Below the pieces are notes generated by a model. The model ran no database searches. It was not told where the DNA came from and worked only from the letters and a program-made list of their open reading frames with translations. Shown here piece after piece: positions 6,206 to 11,575 of a stretch of DNA of 11,575 nt. Location: positions 1-11,575 of the forward strand of contig JABRWB010000077.1 of NCBI GenBank assembly GCA_039961635.1. Direction: 5' to 3'. Each line of letters opens with the position of its first letter. The stretch's first letter is position 1. The position numbers and the translations under genes were made by a program. The DNA is from a bacterium. GTDB lineage: Bacteria > 4484-113 > JAGGVC01.

Positions 6206-7387
6206 ATGTCAGTCGTCATTCTCGATGCCGTGCGCACCGCCATCGGCAAGTACGGAGGCACGCTTAAGGACATCCCCGCTGTCGACCTCGGAGCCGCCGC
6301 GATCCGCGAGCTGCTCAAACGCCATGAAATCCCGGAGAAGGGCGTCGTGGACGACGTCATTATGGGCATGGTGTGCCAGGGCGGCGCGGGCCAGATCCCG
6401 TCGCGCCAGGCCGCGCTCAAGGCCGGACTCGACAGCTCGACGCCTTCGATGACCATCAACAAGGTTTGCGCCAGCGGGATGCGCGCGGTCACATTGGGAG
6501 AGGTTCTGATACGGGCGGGCGAAAAGGAGTTCGTCATAGCGGGCGGGATGGAATCAATGAGCCAGCTCCCGTACTACAGCTTCGATCTGCGCTGGGGCAA
6601 ACGTATGTTCGATTCCAAAATGGTCGACGCGATGATCCACGACGGACTGTGGTGCGCATTCGATCACGTGCATATGGCCAGCCATGGCGATAAAATCGCG
6701 AAAGAATACGGAATAACGCGCAAGGAAATGGACGCCTTCGCCGTCCGCAGCCAGAACCGCGCGGAAGCCGCGATCAAAGAGGGAATATTCGCGGAGGAAA
6801 TCGTCCCGTTTCCGGTTCCACAGGGCAAGGGCGAGCCGCTCGAATTCAAGCAGGACGAGTTTCCGCGTTTCGGCGCGACCCTTGAGGCGATGGAGAAGCT
6901 TAAAAGCCCGTTCGGCGCCGACAACCTGATAACCGCCGGCAACGCGCCCGGTGTCAACGACGCGGGCGGCGCGATGATTCTCGTGAGCGAGGAGAAAGCT
7001 GCGGAAATGGGAAAGAAGCCGCTGGCCACGATAATCGCGCACGACCACGTCGCGATGGAGCCATATCAGTTCCCGATTGCGCCGGCATACGCGGCAAAGA
7101 AGTTGCTGGACAAGGCCGGATTGAAGGTGGACTCGATCGACCTATGGGAGTGCAACGAGGCATTCGCCGCGGTGGTGCTGGCTTGCGGGAAGATCCTCGA
7201 ATGGAACGAGGACAGGGTGAACGTTAACGGCGGCGCGATCGCGCTGGGCCATCCCATCGGCATGAGCGGCGCGCGGATAATCATGACGCTCGCCTTCGAG
7301 CTGAGGCGCCGGGGCGGCGGCAAGGGCGTCGCCTGCATCTGCAGCGGCAGCGGCCAGGGCGACGCGGTGCTGATAGAGGTGGATTAG
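6206..7387 (+). CDS. Acetyl-CoA C-acetyltransferase (thiolase)
   Basis: A 393-residue thiolase, the standard length. ATG 6206 follows a near-perfect AGGAGG site with 8-nt spacing; an in-frame ATG at 6152 lies upstream of the -10 box and is rejected. The enzyme condenses two acetyl-CoA to acetoacetyl-CoA, or cleaves 3-ketoacyl-CoA. All catalytic elements are present: nucleophile C88 in NKVCASGM, N317 in ECNEAF, H349 in GGAIALGHPIGMSGAR, and the second Cys C379 in CSGSGQG at the C-terminus. The N-terminal VVILDAVRTAIGKYGGTL is also typical. No beta-oxidation, polyhydroxyalkanoate or mevalonate gene lies beside it, so biosynthetic versus degradative use cannot be settled. The gene appears to be a single transcription unit. 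Class is very secure; exact substrate length is not. Confidence 0.95.
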   Translation: MSVVILDAVRTAIGKYGGTLKDIPAVDLGAAAIRELLKRHEIPEKGVVDDVIMGMVCQGGAGQIPSRQAALKAGLDSSTPSMTINKVCASGMRAVTLGEVLIRAGEKEFVIAGGMESMSQLPYYSFDLRWGKRMFDSKMVDAMIHDGLWCAFDHVHMASHGDKIAKEYGITRKEMDAFAVRSQNRAEAAIKEGIFAEEIVPFPVPQGKGEPLEFKQDEFPRFGATLEAMEKLKSPFGADNLITAGNAPGVNDAGGAMILVSEEKAAEMGKKPLATIIAHDHVAMEPYQFPIAPAYAAKKLLDKAGLKVDSIDLWECNEAFAAVVLACGKILEWNEDRVNVNGGAIALGHPIGMSGARIIMTLAFELRRRGGGKGVACICSGSGQGDAVLIEVD

Positions 7388-7389
7388 CC

Positions 7390-7408
7390 GGCGAGTTTAT
7401 CGGTCGCC
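7390..7408 (+). other. Weak hairpin after the thiolase gene
   Basis: GGCGA (7390-7394) and TCGCC (7404-7408) can form a 5-bp stem with a 9-nt loop just after the thiolase stop. There is no T-run, so it is at most a weak 3' end or mRNA-stabilising hairpin. Confidence 0.25.
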
Positions 7409-7485
7409 TTGCTAAAGTATTACAGGACTTGTTTGCTGGACGTTGATCCAATGCGCATTATCCAGTGATACTGCGCAACAAATAT

Positions 7486-7749
7486 TCACATCCATCGCGC
7501 GGGACAACCAACCTTCTCCCACGGCTTCCGCCGCGAGCCGAGCCATGCGCCGAGAATCGCACAGAGTGCCAGAGCAACTATGGCAATCAAGGCAACGGCG
7601 ATGACATAGTAAACTGCGTGTGACGTCAGCGCGGGAATGTTGTATTCAATAAAAGTCCCCTCGGCAATCTCCTCCTGCCGGCTGGCCGCCCCCTCGAAGA
7701 CCCAGCGAAGTTCATACAAAAGGACCGGCAGGAGCGCCGAAACGAGCAT
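7486..7749 (-). CDS. Small hypothetical membrane protein
   Basis: An 87-residue open frame starting at ATG 7749. Two hydrophobic stretches are visible: residues 2-19 (LVSALLPVLLYELRWVFE) and residues 45-70 (AVYYVIAVALIAIVALALCA and on), followed by a basic SRRKPWEK tail. This fits a two-span inner-membrane protein with cytosolic C-terminus. No family is recognised. The ribosome binding site is weak, and no -10 box lies at a useful distance. The frame is open for 45 more codons upstream, but without a start codon. It may be expressed from the DsrE promoter 177 bp upstream on the same strand. The strong hydrophobic periodicity supports coding, but evidence for expression is thin. Confidence 0.45.
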   Translation of the reverse strand: MLVSALLPVLLYELRWVFEGAASRQEEIAEGTFIEYNIPALTSHAVYYVIAVALIAIVALALCAILGAWLGSRRKPWEKVGCPARWM

Positions 7750-7880
7750 GGCTTCGCAAAACGATCCCGCAACCGGTTTTGCAGAATTTGACGCTTCGCG
7801 TAAATATTTGACGATTGCGTTGGAAGACGTGCAATTGGACTTCGGAAATGGGATTTGGTTCGCGGCGGGAATTCAAATTT

Positions 7881-7896
7881 GCGGCGTAAATGCCGC
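7881..7896 (-). other. Hairpin downstream of the DsrE-family gene
   Basis: GCGGC and GCCGC form a 5-bp GC-only stem with a 6-nt loop, 31 bp beyond the DsrE-family stop on the - strand. The following - strand bases are AAATTTG rather than a T-run, so terminator activity is doubtful. Confidence 0.25.
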
Positions 7897-7926
7897 GCCC
7901 TTTATGCGTCTCGCTGAGTCCCGAAT

Positions 7927-8271
7927 TCAAAACGTCAGTATCCTGTCCGAGCCGGCGATCCACCGCACGAGGTCGGGCAGCGTGCTTACCTGCGCTTCGG
8001 GGATGATTTTGTCGTGCGGAATGCCCGCGCGGTCGAGACATGTCCCGCACGCCCGCAGCTCCGCGCCCCGTCCTAGCGCCTCCCGCAGGAACCCGTGCGC
8101 CTCGTCTCCGGCCGCGGCAAGGTCGCCATGCGCGATCCATACGCCGTCGTTCATCAGGAAAACGCGGGTGGGCATCCCCATCTCCTGGGCTTTGTTTGCA
8201 ATGCGGGCGGCGTTCCAGGCGACGTCGGTGCCGTCGCCGGGCCGGCGGTTGAGAACGATTAGAAGGGCCAT
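7927..8271 (-). CDS. DsrE-family protein
   Basis: A 114-residue small soluble protein of the DsrE/YchN-like fold. ATG 8271 has a GGAG site 8 nt upstream and a TATAAT box 35 nt before that. Supporting features: the N-terminal strand MALLIVLNRRPGDGTDVAWNA, RVFLMNDGVWIA at 36-47, and the conserved Cys region RACGTCLDRAGI at 73-84, holding C75 and C78. In DsrE-type sulfur carriers a Cys at this place accepts sulfur in persulfide transfer. Many stand-alone family members have no assigned role, and no dsr, tus or other sulfur-oxidation genes are present here. It therefore need not act in sulfite reduction. The gene faces away from the M20 peptidase gene, with the GxxExxY cassette in between. Confidence 0.85.
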   Translation of the reverse strand: MALLIVLNRRPGDGTDVAWNAARIANKAQEMGMPTRVFLMNDGVWIAHGDLAAAGDEAHGFLREALGRGAELRACGTCLDRAGIPHDKIIPEAQVSTLPDLVRWIAGSDRILTF

Positions 8272-8306
8272 CGGGCGCTCTCCGGAAATGGAATAAAGAC
8301 GCGGAG

Positions 8307-8312
8307 ATTATA
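8307..8312 (-). promoter_or_regulatory. -10 box of the DsrE-family gene
   Basis: A perfect TATAAT on the - strand in the context CTATAATCTCC, the same context as the box of the M20 gene. No clear -35 at 16-18 bp. It gives a leader of about 28 nt with a GGAG ribosome site. Confidence 0.5.
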
Positions 8313-8341
8313 GCCCCGCGGCGCGTAAGGATGCATGGAAG

Positions 8342-8370
8342 GCCGCGGATTTGCGCGGATGCCCGCGGAT
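8342..8370 (+). repeat. Left inverted repeat of the GxxExxY cassette
   Basis: Three successive 10-bp units: GCCGCGGATT, then TGCGCGGATG, then CCCGCGGAT. It matches the right copy (8901-8929, opposite strand) at 24 of 29 positions with no gaps. Confidence 0.75.
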
Positions 8371-8396
8371 GGGGATTGGATTACGGGATAACATAC

Positions 8397-8849
8397 CTAG
8401 GAATTGTCTGACGCCATATCGAAGCCCGGCAGCTTCTTGCGTTCATTTGAATACACAAGCCGCTTGAAGGTTGGCTCCGGGCCGAAATTCAGAACATAGC
8501 CGACTTGGATCTTCGTGGCGCGAAGATAGTTCATTATCTGCGCCTCGCAGGATTTGTCAATCGCCTTACCAGTCTTCAATTCCAAAATCACCTTCTTCTC
8601 GACCACGATATCCGCACGGAAGTCCCCGACCAACTGTTCCCGAAAATACACCGGTATCGGACACTGTGATTCGATGAAAAGACCTGCATCTCTCAGCGCA
8701 ATAGCCATTGCATTTTGATAAACGGATTCAAGGAATCCTTGCCCCAGTTCGTTGTACACGTCGTAAAACACGCGCAGAATTTGATTTCCGAGCGCCTTGT
8801 AAAGGAACTTGCTTGTGCTTTCACTCAATTTCAAATCCACTTCCTGCAT
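8397..8849 (-). CDS. GxxExxY protein, PD-(D/E)XK nuclease-like
   Basis: A 150-residue protein of the GxxExxY family. The family motif is GFLESVY at 38-44. It continues into the nuclease-like core: GDFRADIVV with D80, ILELKTGK with E90 and K92, then AQIMNYLR with Q104, a D...ExK arrangement typical of PD-(D/E)XK folds. The biological role of the family is not established. Members tend to occur as scattered single genes, often in several copies per genome. ATG 8849 is preceded by TAAAAT ending exactly 6 nt upstream and by no Shine-Dalgarno, suggesting a leaderless mRNA driven by its own promoter. The gene is enclosed by a 29-bp imperfect inverted repeat (8342-8370 and 8901-8929), so gene, promoter and repeats form a unit of about 590 bp between the DsrE and M20 genes. 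Confidence 0.88.
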   Translation of the reverse strand: MQEVDLKLSESTSKFLYKALGNQILRVFYDVYNELGQGFLESVYQNAMAIALRDAGLFIESQCPIPVYFREQLVGDFRADIVVEKKVILELKTGKAIDKSCEAQIMNYLRATKIQVGYVLNFGPEPTFKRLVYSNERKKLPGFDMASDNS

Positions 8850-8855
8850 CGGCGC

Positions 8856-8861
8856 ATTTTA
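8856..8861 (-). promoter_or_regulatory. -10 box of the GxxExxY gene
   Basis: TAAAAT on the - strand, 6 nt before the ATG at 8849, predicting transcription from the A of the start codon. It lies inside the inverted repeats, so the cassette would carry its own promoter. No convincing -35 is visible. Confidence 0.45.
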
Positions 8862-8900
8862 GCAGTAGATTCAAAGAAACAGGTCGAATGCTTGCCTTAA

Positions 8901-8929
8901 ATCCGTGAAAATCCGCGCGAATCCGCGGC
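8901..8929 (-). repeat. Right inverted repeat of the GxxExxY cassette
   Basis: On the - strand it reads GCCGCGGATT, CGCGCGGATT, TTCACGGAT as successive 10-bp units. The five differences from the left copy fall at positions 11, 20, 21, 22 and 24. Its outer edge lies 13 bp before the -10 box of the M20 gene, so it occupies that gene's -35 region. Confidence 0.75.
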
Positions 8930-8942
8930 GAAACCGATGTTC

Positions 8943-8948
8943 TATAAT
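8943..8948 (+). promoter_or_regulatory. -10 box of the M20 peptidase gene
   Basis: A perfect TATAAT in the context CTATAATCTCC. The predicted transcript start near 8955 gives a leader of about 26 nt containing a GAGGTGG ribosome site. The -35 region falls in the right inverted repeat and shows no good TTGACA match. Confidence 0.5.
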
Positions 8949-8980
8949 CTCCCGGCTTAATTCCAGTCGAGGTGGTTCCA

Positions 8981-10159
8981 ATGTGCGTTTCCGGCGTTAG
9001 AGTTTCCAAGGCGGTGCTTGAAATCGAGCCGAAGGTTATCGAGTGGCGGCGCGACTTCCACATGCATCCGGAAATCGGGATGCTCGAATTCCGCACGAGC
9101 GAAAAGGTGCAGGCGCACCTGTCGGCGCTTGGAATTCCGTTCAAGGTGTACGCCGGGACGGGCGTCGTCGGGCTGCTGGACAGCGGCAAGCCCGGGCCGA
9201 CGGTGATGCTGCGCGCGGACATGGACGCGCTGCCCGTCGAAGAGGAAAACGACATACAGTACAAGTCGCAGAACCCGGGATGCATGCACGCGTGCGGCCA
9301 CGACACGCACATGGCGATGCTGATGGGGATCGCGCAGGTGCTGAAAAACGAGGGGCTTTCGCGCGGGCGCGTCAAATTCTGCTTCCAGCCCGGCGAAGAG
9401 GGCCGCGACGGCGCGAAGCTTATGATCGCGGACGGGCTGTTCCGCGACGAGCCGGTGCCCGACGTCGCGCTGGGGATGCACATCTGGAACAATCTGCCCG
9501 CGGGCGAGGTGGCGGTGCTCGACGGGCCGTGCATGGCCAGCGTGGACGAGTTCGAAATATTCGTGCGCGGGGTGGGGGGGCACGCGGCATACCCGCACCA
9601 GACGGTGGACCCTATTGTGATAAGCGCGCAGATAATCACGGCGATGCAATCCATCGTCAGCCGCACCGTGGCGCCGATGGACAAGGCTGTTCTTTCGATT
9701 TGCGAGGTGCATGGCGGCACCGCGTTCAACATCATCCCGCCGGAGGTCGTGCTGCGCGGCACCGTGCGCACGTTCCTGCCGGAAACCGAGGCTGCGATAC
9801 GCAGGCAGGTGGAGGAGATGCCGCCGGCGATAGCGAAATCCATGGGGGGGGAAGCGGAAGTGAACTACATCGTCAAACTGCCCTCGACGATAAACGATCC
9901 GAAAGTCGCCGGATTCGCGCGCAGGATCGCCGCGGGTATAGTTGGCGATGCGAAAGTCGTGGACACCGAGCCCTCGATGGGCGGCGAGGACTTCAGCCTG
10001 TTCGGGAGGCAGGTTCCGGCGGCGTTCGTCTTCCTCGGCAGCAGGAATCCGGAGAAAGACGCGACGATGCCGCACCACCACCCGAAATTCAACGTGGACG
10101 AGGACATGTTCAAGGTCGGCGTGGAGCTGGGCGTCCGGTTCGCGCGGGAGTGGGGGTAG
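8981..10159 (+). CDS. M20-family amidohydrolase / metallopeptidase
   Basis: A 392-residue zinc-type M20 amidohydrolase resembling the hippurate hydrolase, N-acyl-amino-acid and N-acetyldiaminopimelate deacetylase group. ATG 8981 has GAGGTGG 5 nt upstream; the GTG at 8972 lies inside that site. Landmarks: WRRDFHMHPEIG (22-33), VMLRADMDALPV (75-86), MHACGHDTH (102-110) with ligand-type C105 and H107, FQPGEEG (135-141) with the catalytic Glu, and LGMHIWN (164-170) with H167. GGHAAYPHQTVDPI (199 on) lies in the dimerisation lid. MGGEDFS and PHHHPKFNVDED near the C-terminus supply the last metal-site His. The set of Cys and His residues fits bacterial amidohydrolases that remove an acyl group from amino acids or indole conjugates. 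The exact substrate cannot be read from sequence. A short gene follows after 13 nt. Confidence 0.93.
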   Translation: MCVSGVRVSKAVLEIEPKVIEWRRDFHMHPEIGMLEFRTSEKVQAHLSALGIPFKVYAGTGVVGLLDSGKPGPTVMLRADMDALPVEEENDIQYKSQNPGCMHACGHDTHMAMLMGIAQVLKNEGLSRGRVKFCFQPGEEGRDGAKLMIADGLFRDEPVPDVALGMHIWNNLPAGEVAVLDGPCMASVDEFEIFVRGVGGHAAYPHQTVDPIVISAQIITAMQSIVSRTVAPMDKAVLSICEVHGGTAFNIIPPEVVLRGTVRTFLPETEAAIRRQVEEMPPAIAKSMGGEAEVNYIVKLPSTINDPKVAGFARRIAAGIVGDAKVVDTEPSMGGEDFSLFGRQVPAAFVFLGSRNPEKDATMPHHHPKFNVDEDMFKVGVELGVRFAREWG

Positions 10160-10172
10160 AAGGGGAAAACAA

Positions 10173-10379
10173 ATGGCGAAGATAAAGGGATTTGATTGCA
10201 TCGAAATGAAGCGCAAAGCGTCGCTGAAGCTTCACGAAGAGCTTTCCTGTTTATCTGGATCGGAGCGGAAAGCATTTTGGGATGAAATTCTTAGAAGAAT
10301 GATCTCCGAACGAGACCGCGACCGCGCCGCGCACGCAAAGTCGGAAGCCAAGAGGCCCGCAGCCTCGGGAAAGAACTAG
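10173..10379 (+). CDS. Small hypothetical protein
   Basis: A 68-residue protein from ATG 10173, with an AGGGG site 7 nt upstream and only 13 nt after the M20 stop, so co-transcription is likely. The body (FDCIEMKRKASLKLHEEL, then SGSERKAFWDEILRRMI) predicts two amphipathic helices, and the tail from about residue 45 is highly charged and probably disordered. The FDCxxMK...E(E/L)...ER.xFW pattern recalls short uncharacterised proteins often found beside toxin-type genes. No toxin gene is adjacent here, and I cannot name a family. A good ribosome site and tight spacing support it being real. Confidence 0.6.
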   Translation: MAKIKGFDCIEMKRKASLKLHEELSCLSGSERKAFWDEILRRMISERDRDRAAHAKSEAKRPAASGKN

Positions 10380-10413
10380 CCATCCAATAGTTCGACTTTA
10401 AACAAACATTGCT

Positions 10414-10435
10414 CCGCTTGCGTGCGGTCTATTTT
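10414..10435 (+). terminator. Possible weak intrinsic terminator
   Basis: CCGC (10414-10417) and GCGG (10424-10427) form a 4-bp stem with a 6-nt loop, followed by TCTATTTTT. It lies 35 bp after the small + strand gene and overlaps the stop codon of the convergent GspF/PilC-family gene. The stem is short, so this is tentative. Confidence 0.35.
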
Positions 10436-11526
10436 TCGATACCAACAAGGTTGAACATCGGCAAGTAGAGGGATATCACTACCGTTGCCACCACAGCGCC
10501 GACGGCGATAATCACCCCTGGTTCGACAAGGTTGCGCAGGTTCAGCGTCATTATCCGCGCTTCTTTCTCGCAGTTATCGGCAAGCATTGTAAAAGCGCAT
10601 TCCAAGTCTCCCGCTTCTTCGCCTATTTTGACAGCCCTCCGGACAACCGCCGGGAATCTGCCCGCGAGCCTCATCGCGTGAGACAGGCTGGTTCCCTGCG
10701 CAACTTCAATTTGCAGCCTGCCGATCGCGCGCTGATAAATCACGTTTTCGACCGTCTCCTTTGCCGCCGCAATCGCTTCGAGAATCGGTACCCTGGCCGA
10801 TAGGCATGTCGCCATCGCGCGCGTGAAACGCGCCATTTCGGCTGCCGCAACCATTCGTCGGATCGGCGGAATCCGAAGCGATATCGGGTCTATCAGAAAT
10901 CTGCCCGGACGCGATTCCCTGAATTTGAGCAACATCAAGTGAATCGCCGGAAGCAGGAACAGCACCGGCCAATCGGCGACCATCCAGTCGCTGATTGCGA
11001 TTACGATTCTTGTTAATAGCGGCAGCATGTAAATTCCGCCCGAAAAATCCCTGTACAGAACGACGAACTGGGGAATAACCCATATCATTCCGAATGTTCC
11101 CACCGCCAGCGCAATAGTCGCGACCAGAACCGGATAAATCGCCTGCGTTCGGGCGCGCCGCCGATTGCGGTTTAGCTCATCGTAAGTCCGGGCAACTTCC
11201 TCCATTCGCTCGGGAAGACGCCCGGTGATTTCGCCGACAAGTAATGAAGCCCCAAAGAGCCGCGGGAAAATGTCTGAGCGCCTCATCATCGCCCGCCCAA
11301 TCGAGCCGGAATGTACGAATTCGATGCAAGCGGCTTTGATGGCGGCGGAAATTTTCGCGTCCGCGCCGACCGCAGCGATCTGCCTCATCGCGGCCTGCGC
11401 GTCCAGTCCCGAGGACATCAAAATCGAAAGCTGCCTGCAAAGAAACGACAGCCTTGAATACCCGAGACCGCCGCCGCCGCGGAAAAAACCGGCCAAGGCG
11501 GAAATCAAAGCCCGAAATCTGGACAT
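10429..11526 (-). CDS. Type II secretion / type IV pilus inner-membrane protein (GspF/PilC family)
   Basis: A 365-residue polytopic platform protein of type II secretion or type IV pilus machines, which links the assembly ATPase to the pilus base. It has the duplicated T2SF domain: repeat 1 at about 24-125 (FLCRQLSILMSSGLDAQAAM, later LLVGEITGRLPERMEEVA) and repeat 2 at about 230-350 (FTRAMATCLSARVPILEAI, later VKIGEEAGDLECAF). Membrane spans are visible at about 130-152, 180-200 and 336-358. The C-terminal signature LVEPGVIIAVGAVVATVVIS then LYLPMF is diagnostic. ATG 11526 has a GGAG site 6 nt upstream. The frame stays open to the window edge, so a longer N-terminus cannot be ruled out, but the family normally starts near here. 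Length is slightly below the usual 400. Partner genes (ATPase, pilins) are not in the window; any upstream operon lies to the right. Confidence 0.9.
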   Translation of the reverse strand: MSRFRALISALAGFFRGGGGLGYSRLSFLCRQLSILMSSGLDAQAAMRQIAAVGADAKISAAIKAACIEFVHSGSIGRAMMRRSDIFPRLFGASLLVGEITGRLPERMEEVARTYDELNRNRRRARTQAIYPVLVATIALAVGTFGMIWVIPQFVVLYRDFSGGIYMLPLLTRIVIAISDWMVADWPVLFLLPAIHLMLLKFRESRPGRFLIDPISLRIPPIRRMVAAAEMARFTRAMATCLSARVPILEAIAAAKETVENVIYQRAIGRLQIEVAQGTSLSHAMRLAGRFPAVVRRAVKIGEEAGDLECAFTMLADNCEKEARIMTLNLRNLVEPGVIIAVGAVVATVVISLYLPMFNLVGIEK

Positions 11527-11575
11527 GCATCTCTCCGGTTGCCCCTTCCACCCGGAAATTTGGACTTGCGGATTG

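Noticed and set aside
8040-8296. + strand frame across the DsrE gene
   Set aside because: Arg/Pro/Ser-rich shadow; the - strand DsrE protein has a promoter, ribosome site and family motifs.
8342-8929. CRISPR array or REP cluster explanation for the decamer repeats
   Set aside because: Units are directly abutting 10-mers without spacers, only three per end, in inverted orientation around a gene. That does not fit a CRISPR.
9043-10185. Long + strand open frame overlapping the M20 gene
   Set aside because: It is a low-complexity Arg/Gly/Ala-rich shadow of the high-GC M20 gene in another frame.
8957-10216. Long - strand open frame antisense to the M20 gene
   Set aside because: Its His/Arg-rich composition is typical of the antisense of a GC-rich gene. 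It has no motif and no promoter, and the + strand enzyme is unambiguous.

Overview
The window appears to come from the chromosome of an uncultured Gram-negative-type environmental bacterium. The phylum cannot be fixed from the sequence. Supporting clues are moderately high-GC core genes, a pilus/type II secretion inner-membrane protein, a KefB/C-like antiporter, and promoters with clear TATAAT-type -10 boxes. Some of those boxes sit so close to the start codon that leaderless mRNAs are likely. There are no rRNA, tRNA or CRISPR features.

Layout: (1) Positions 1-2935 form an AT-richer accessory block. It opens with the last 30 codons of an integrase-type transposase. A two-gene unit follows on the + strand: a YaaC-like protein, then a DUF3644/HEPN protein with an R-x4-H RNase-type motif and a C-terminal helix-turn-helix. 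On the - strand, converging with them, is a CoiA-like zinc-finger nuclease with an added C-terminal membrane anchor. This has the look of a horizontally acquired, possibly defensive, cassette. (2) Positions 2988-3704 hold a small two-gene operon of unknown function behind a good sigma70-type promoter. (3) Positions 3716-7387 hold ordinary housekeeping or metabolic genes: acylphosphatase (-), divergent from a CPA2 cation/proton antiporter (+), then a thiolase (+). (4) Positions 7486-8271 hold a small membrane protein and a DsrE-family protein, both on the - strand. (5) Positions 8342-8929 hold a GxxExxY nuclease-fold gene bracketed by a 29-bp imperfect inverted repeat built from 10-bp units. 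It lies exactly between the divergent promoters of the DsrE gene and an M20 peptidase, and looks like a compact mobile cassette. (6) Positions 8981-10379 hold an M20 amidohydrolase and a short trailing gene of unknown function. (7) Positions 10429-11526 hold a GspF/PilC-family membrane protein (-) whose likely operon partners lie beyond the right edge.

The strongest leads for something undescribed are the YaaC-like/HEPN/CoiA-like accessory block and the inverted-repeat-flanked GxxExxY cassette. A recurring arrangement of a -10 box ending 6 nt before the start codon also helps choose starts for three genes.
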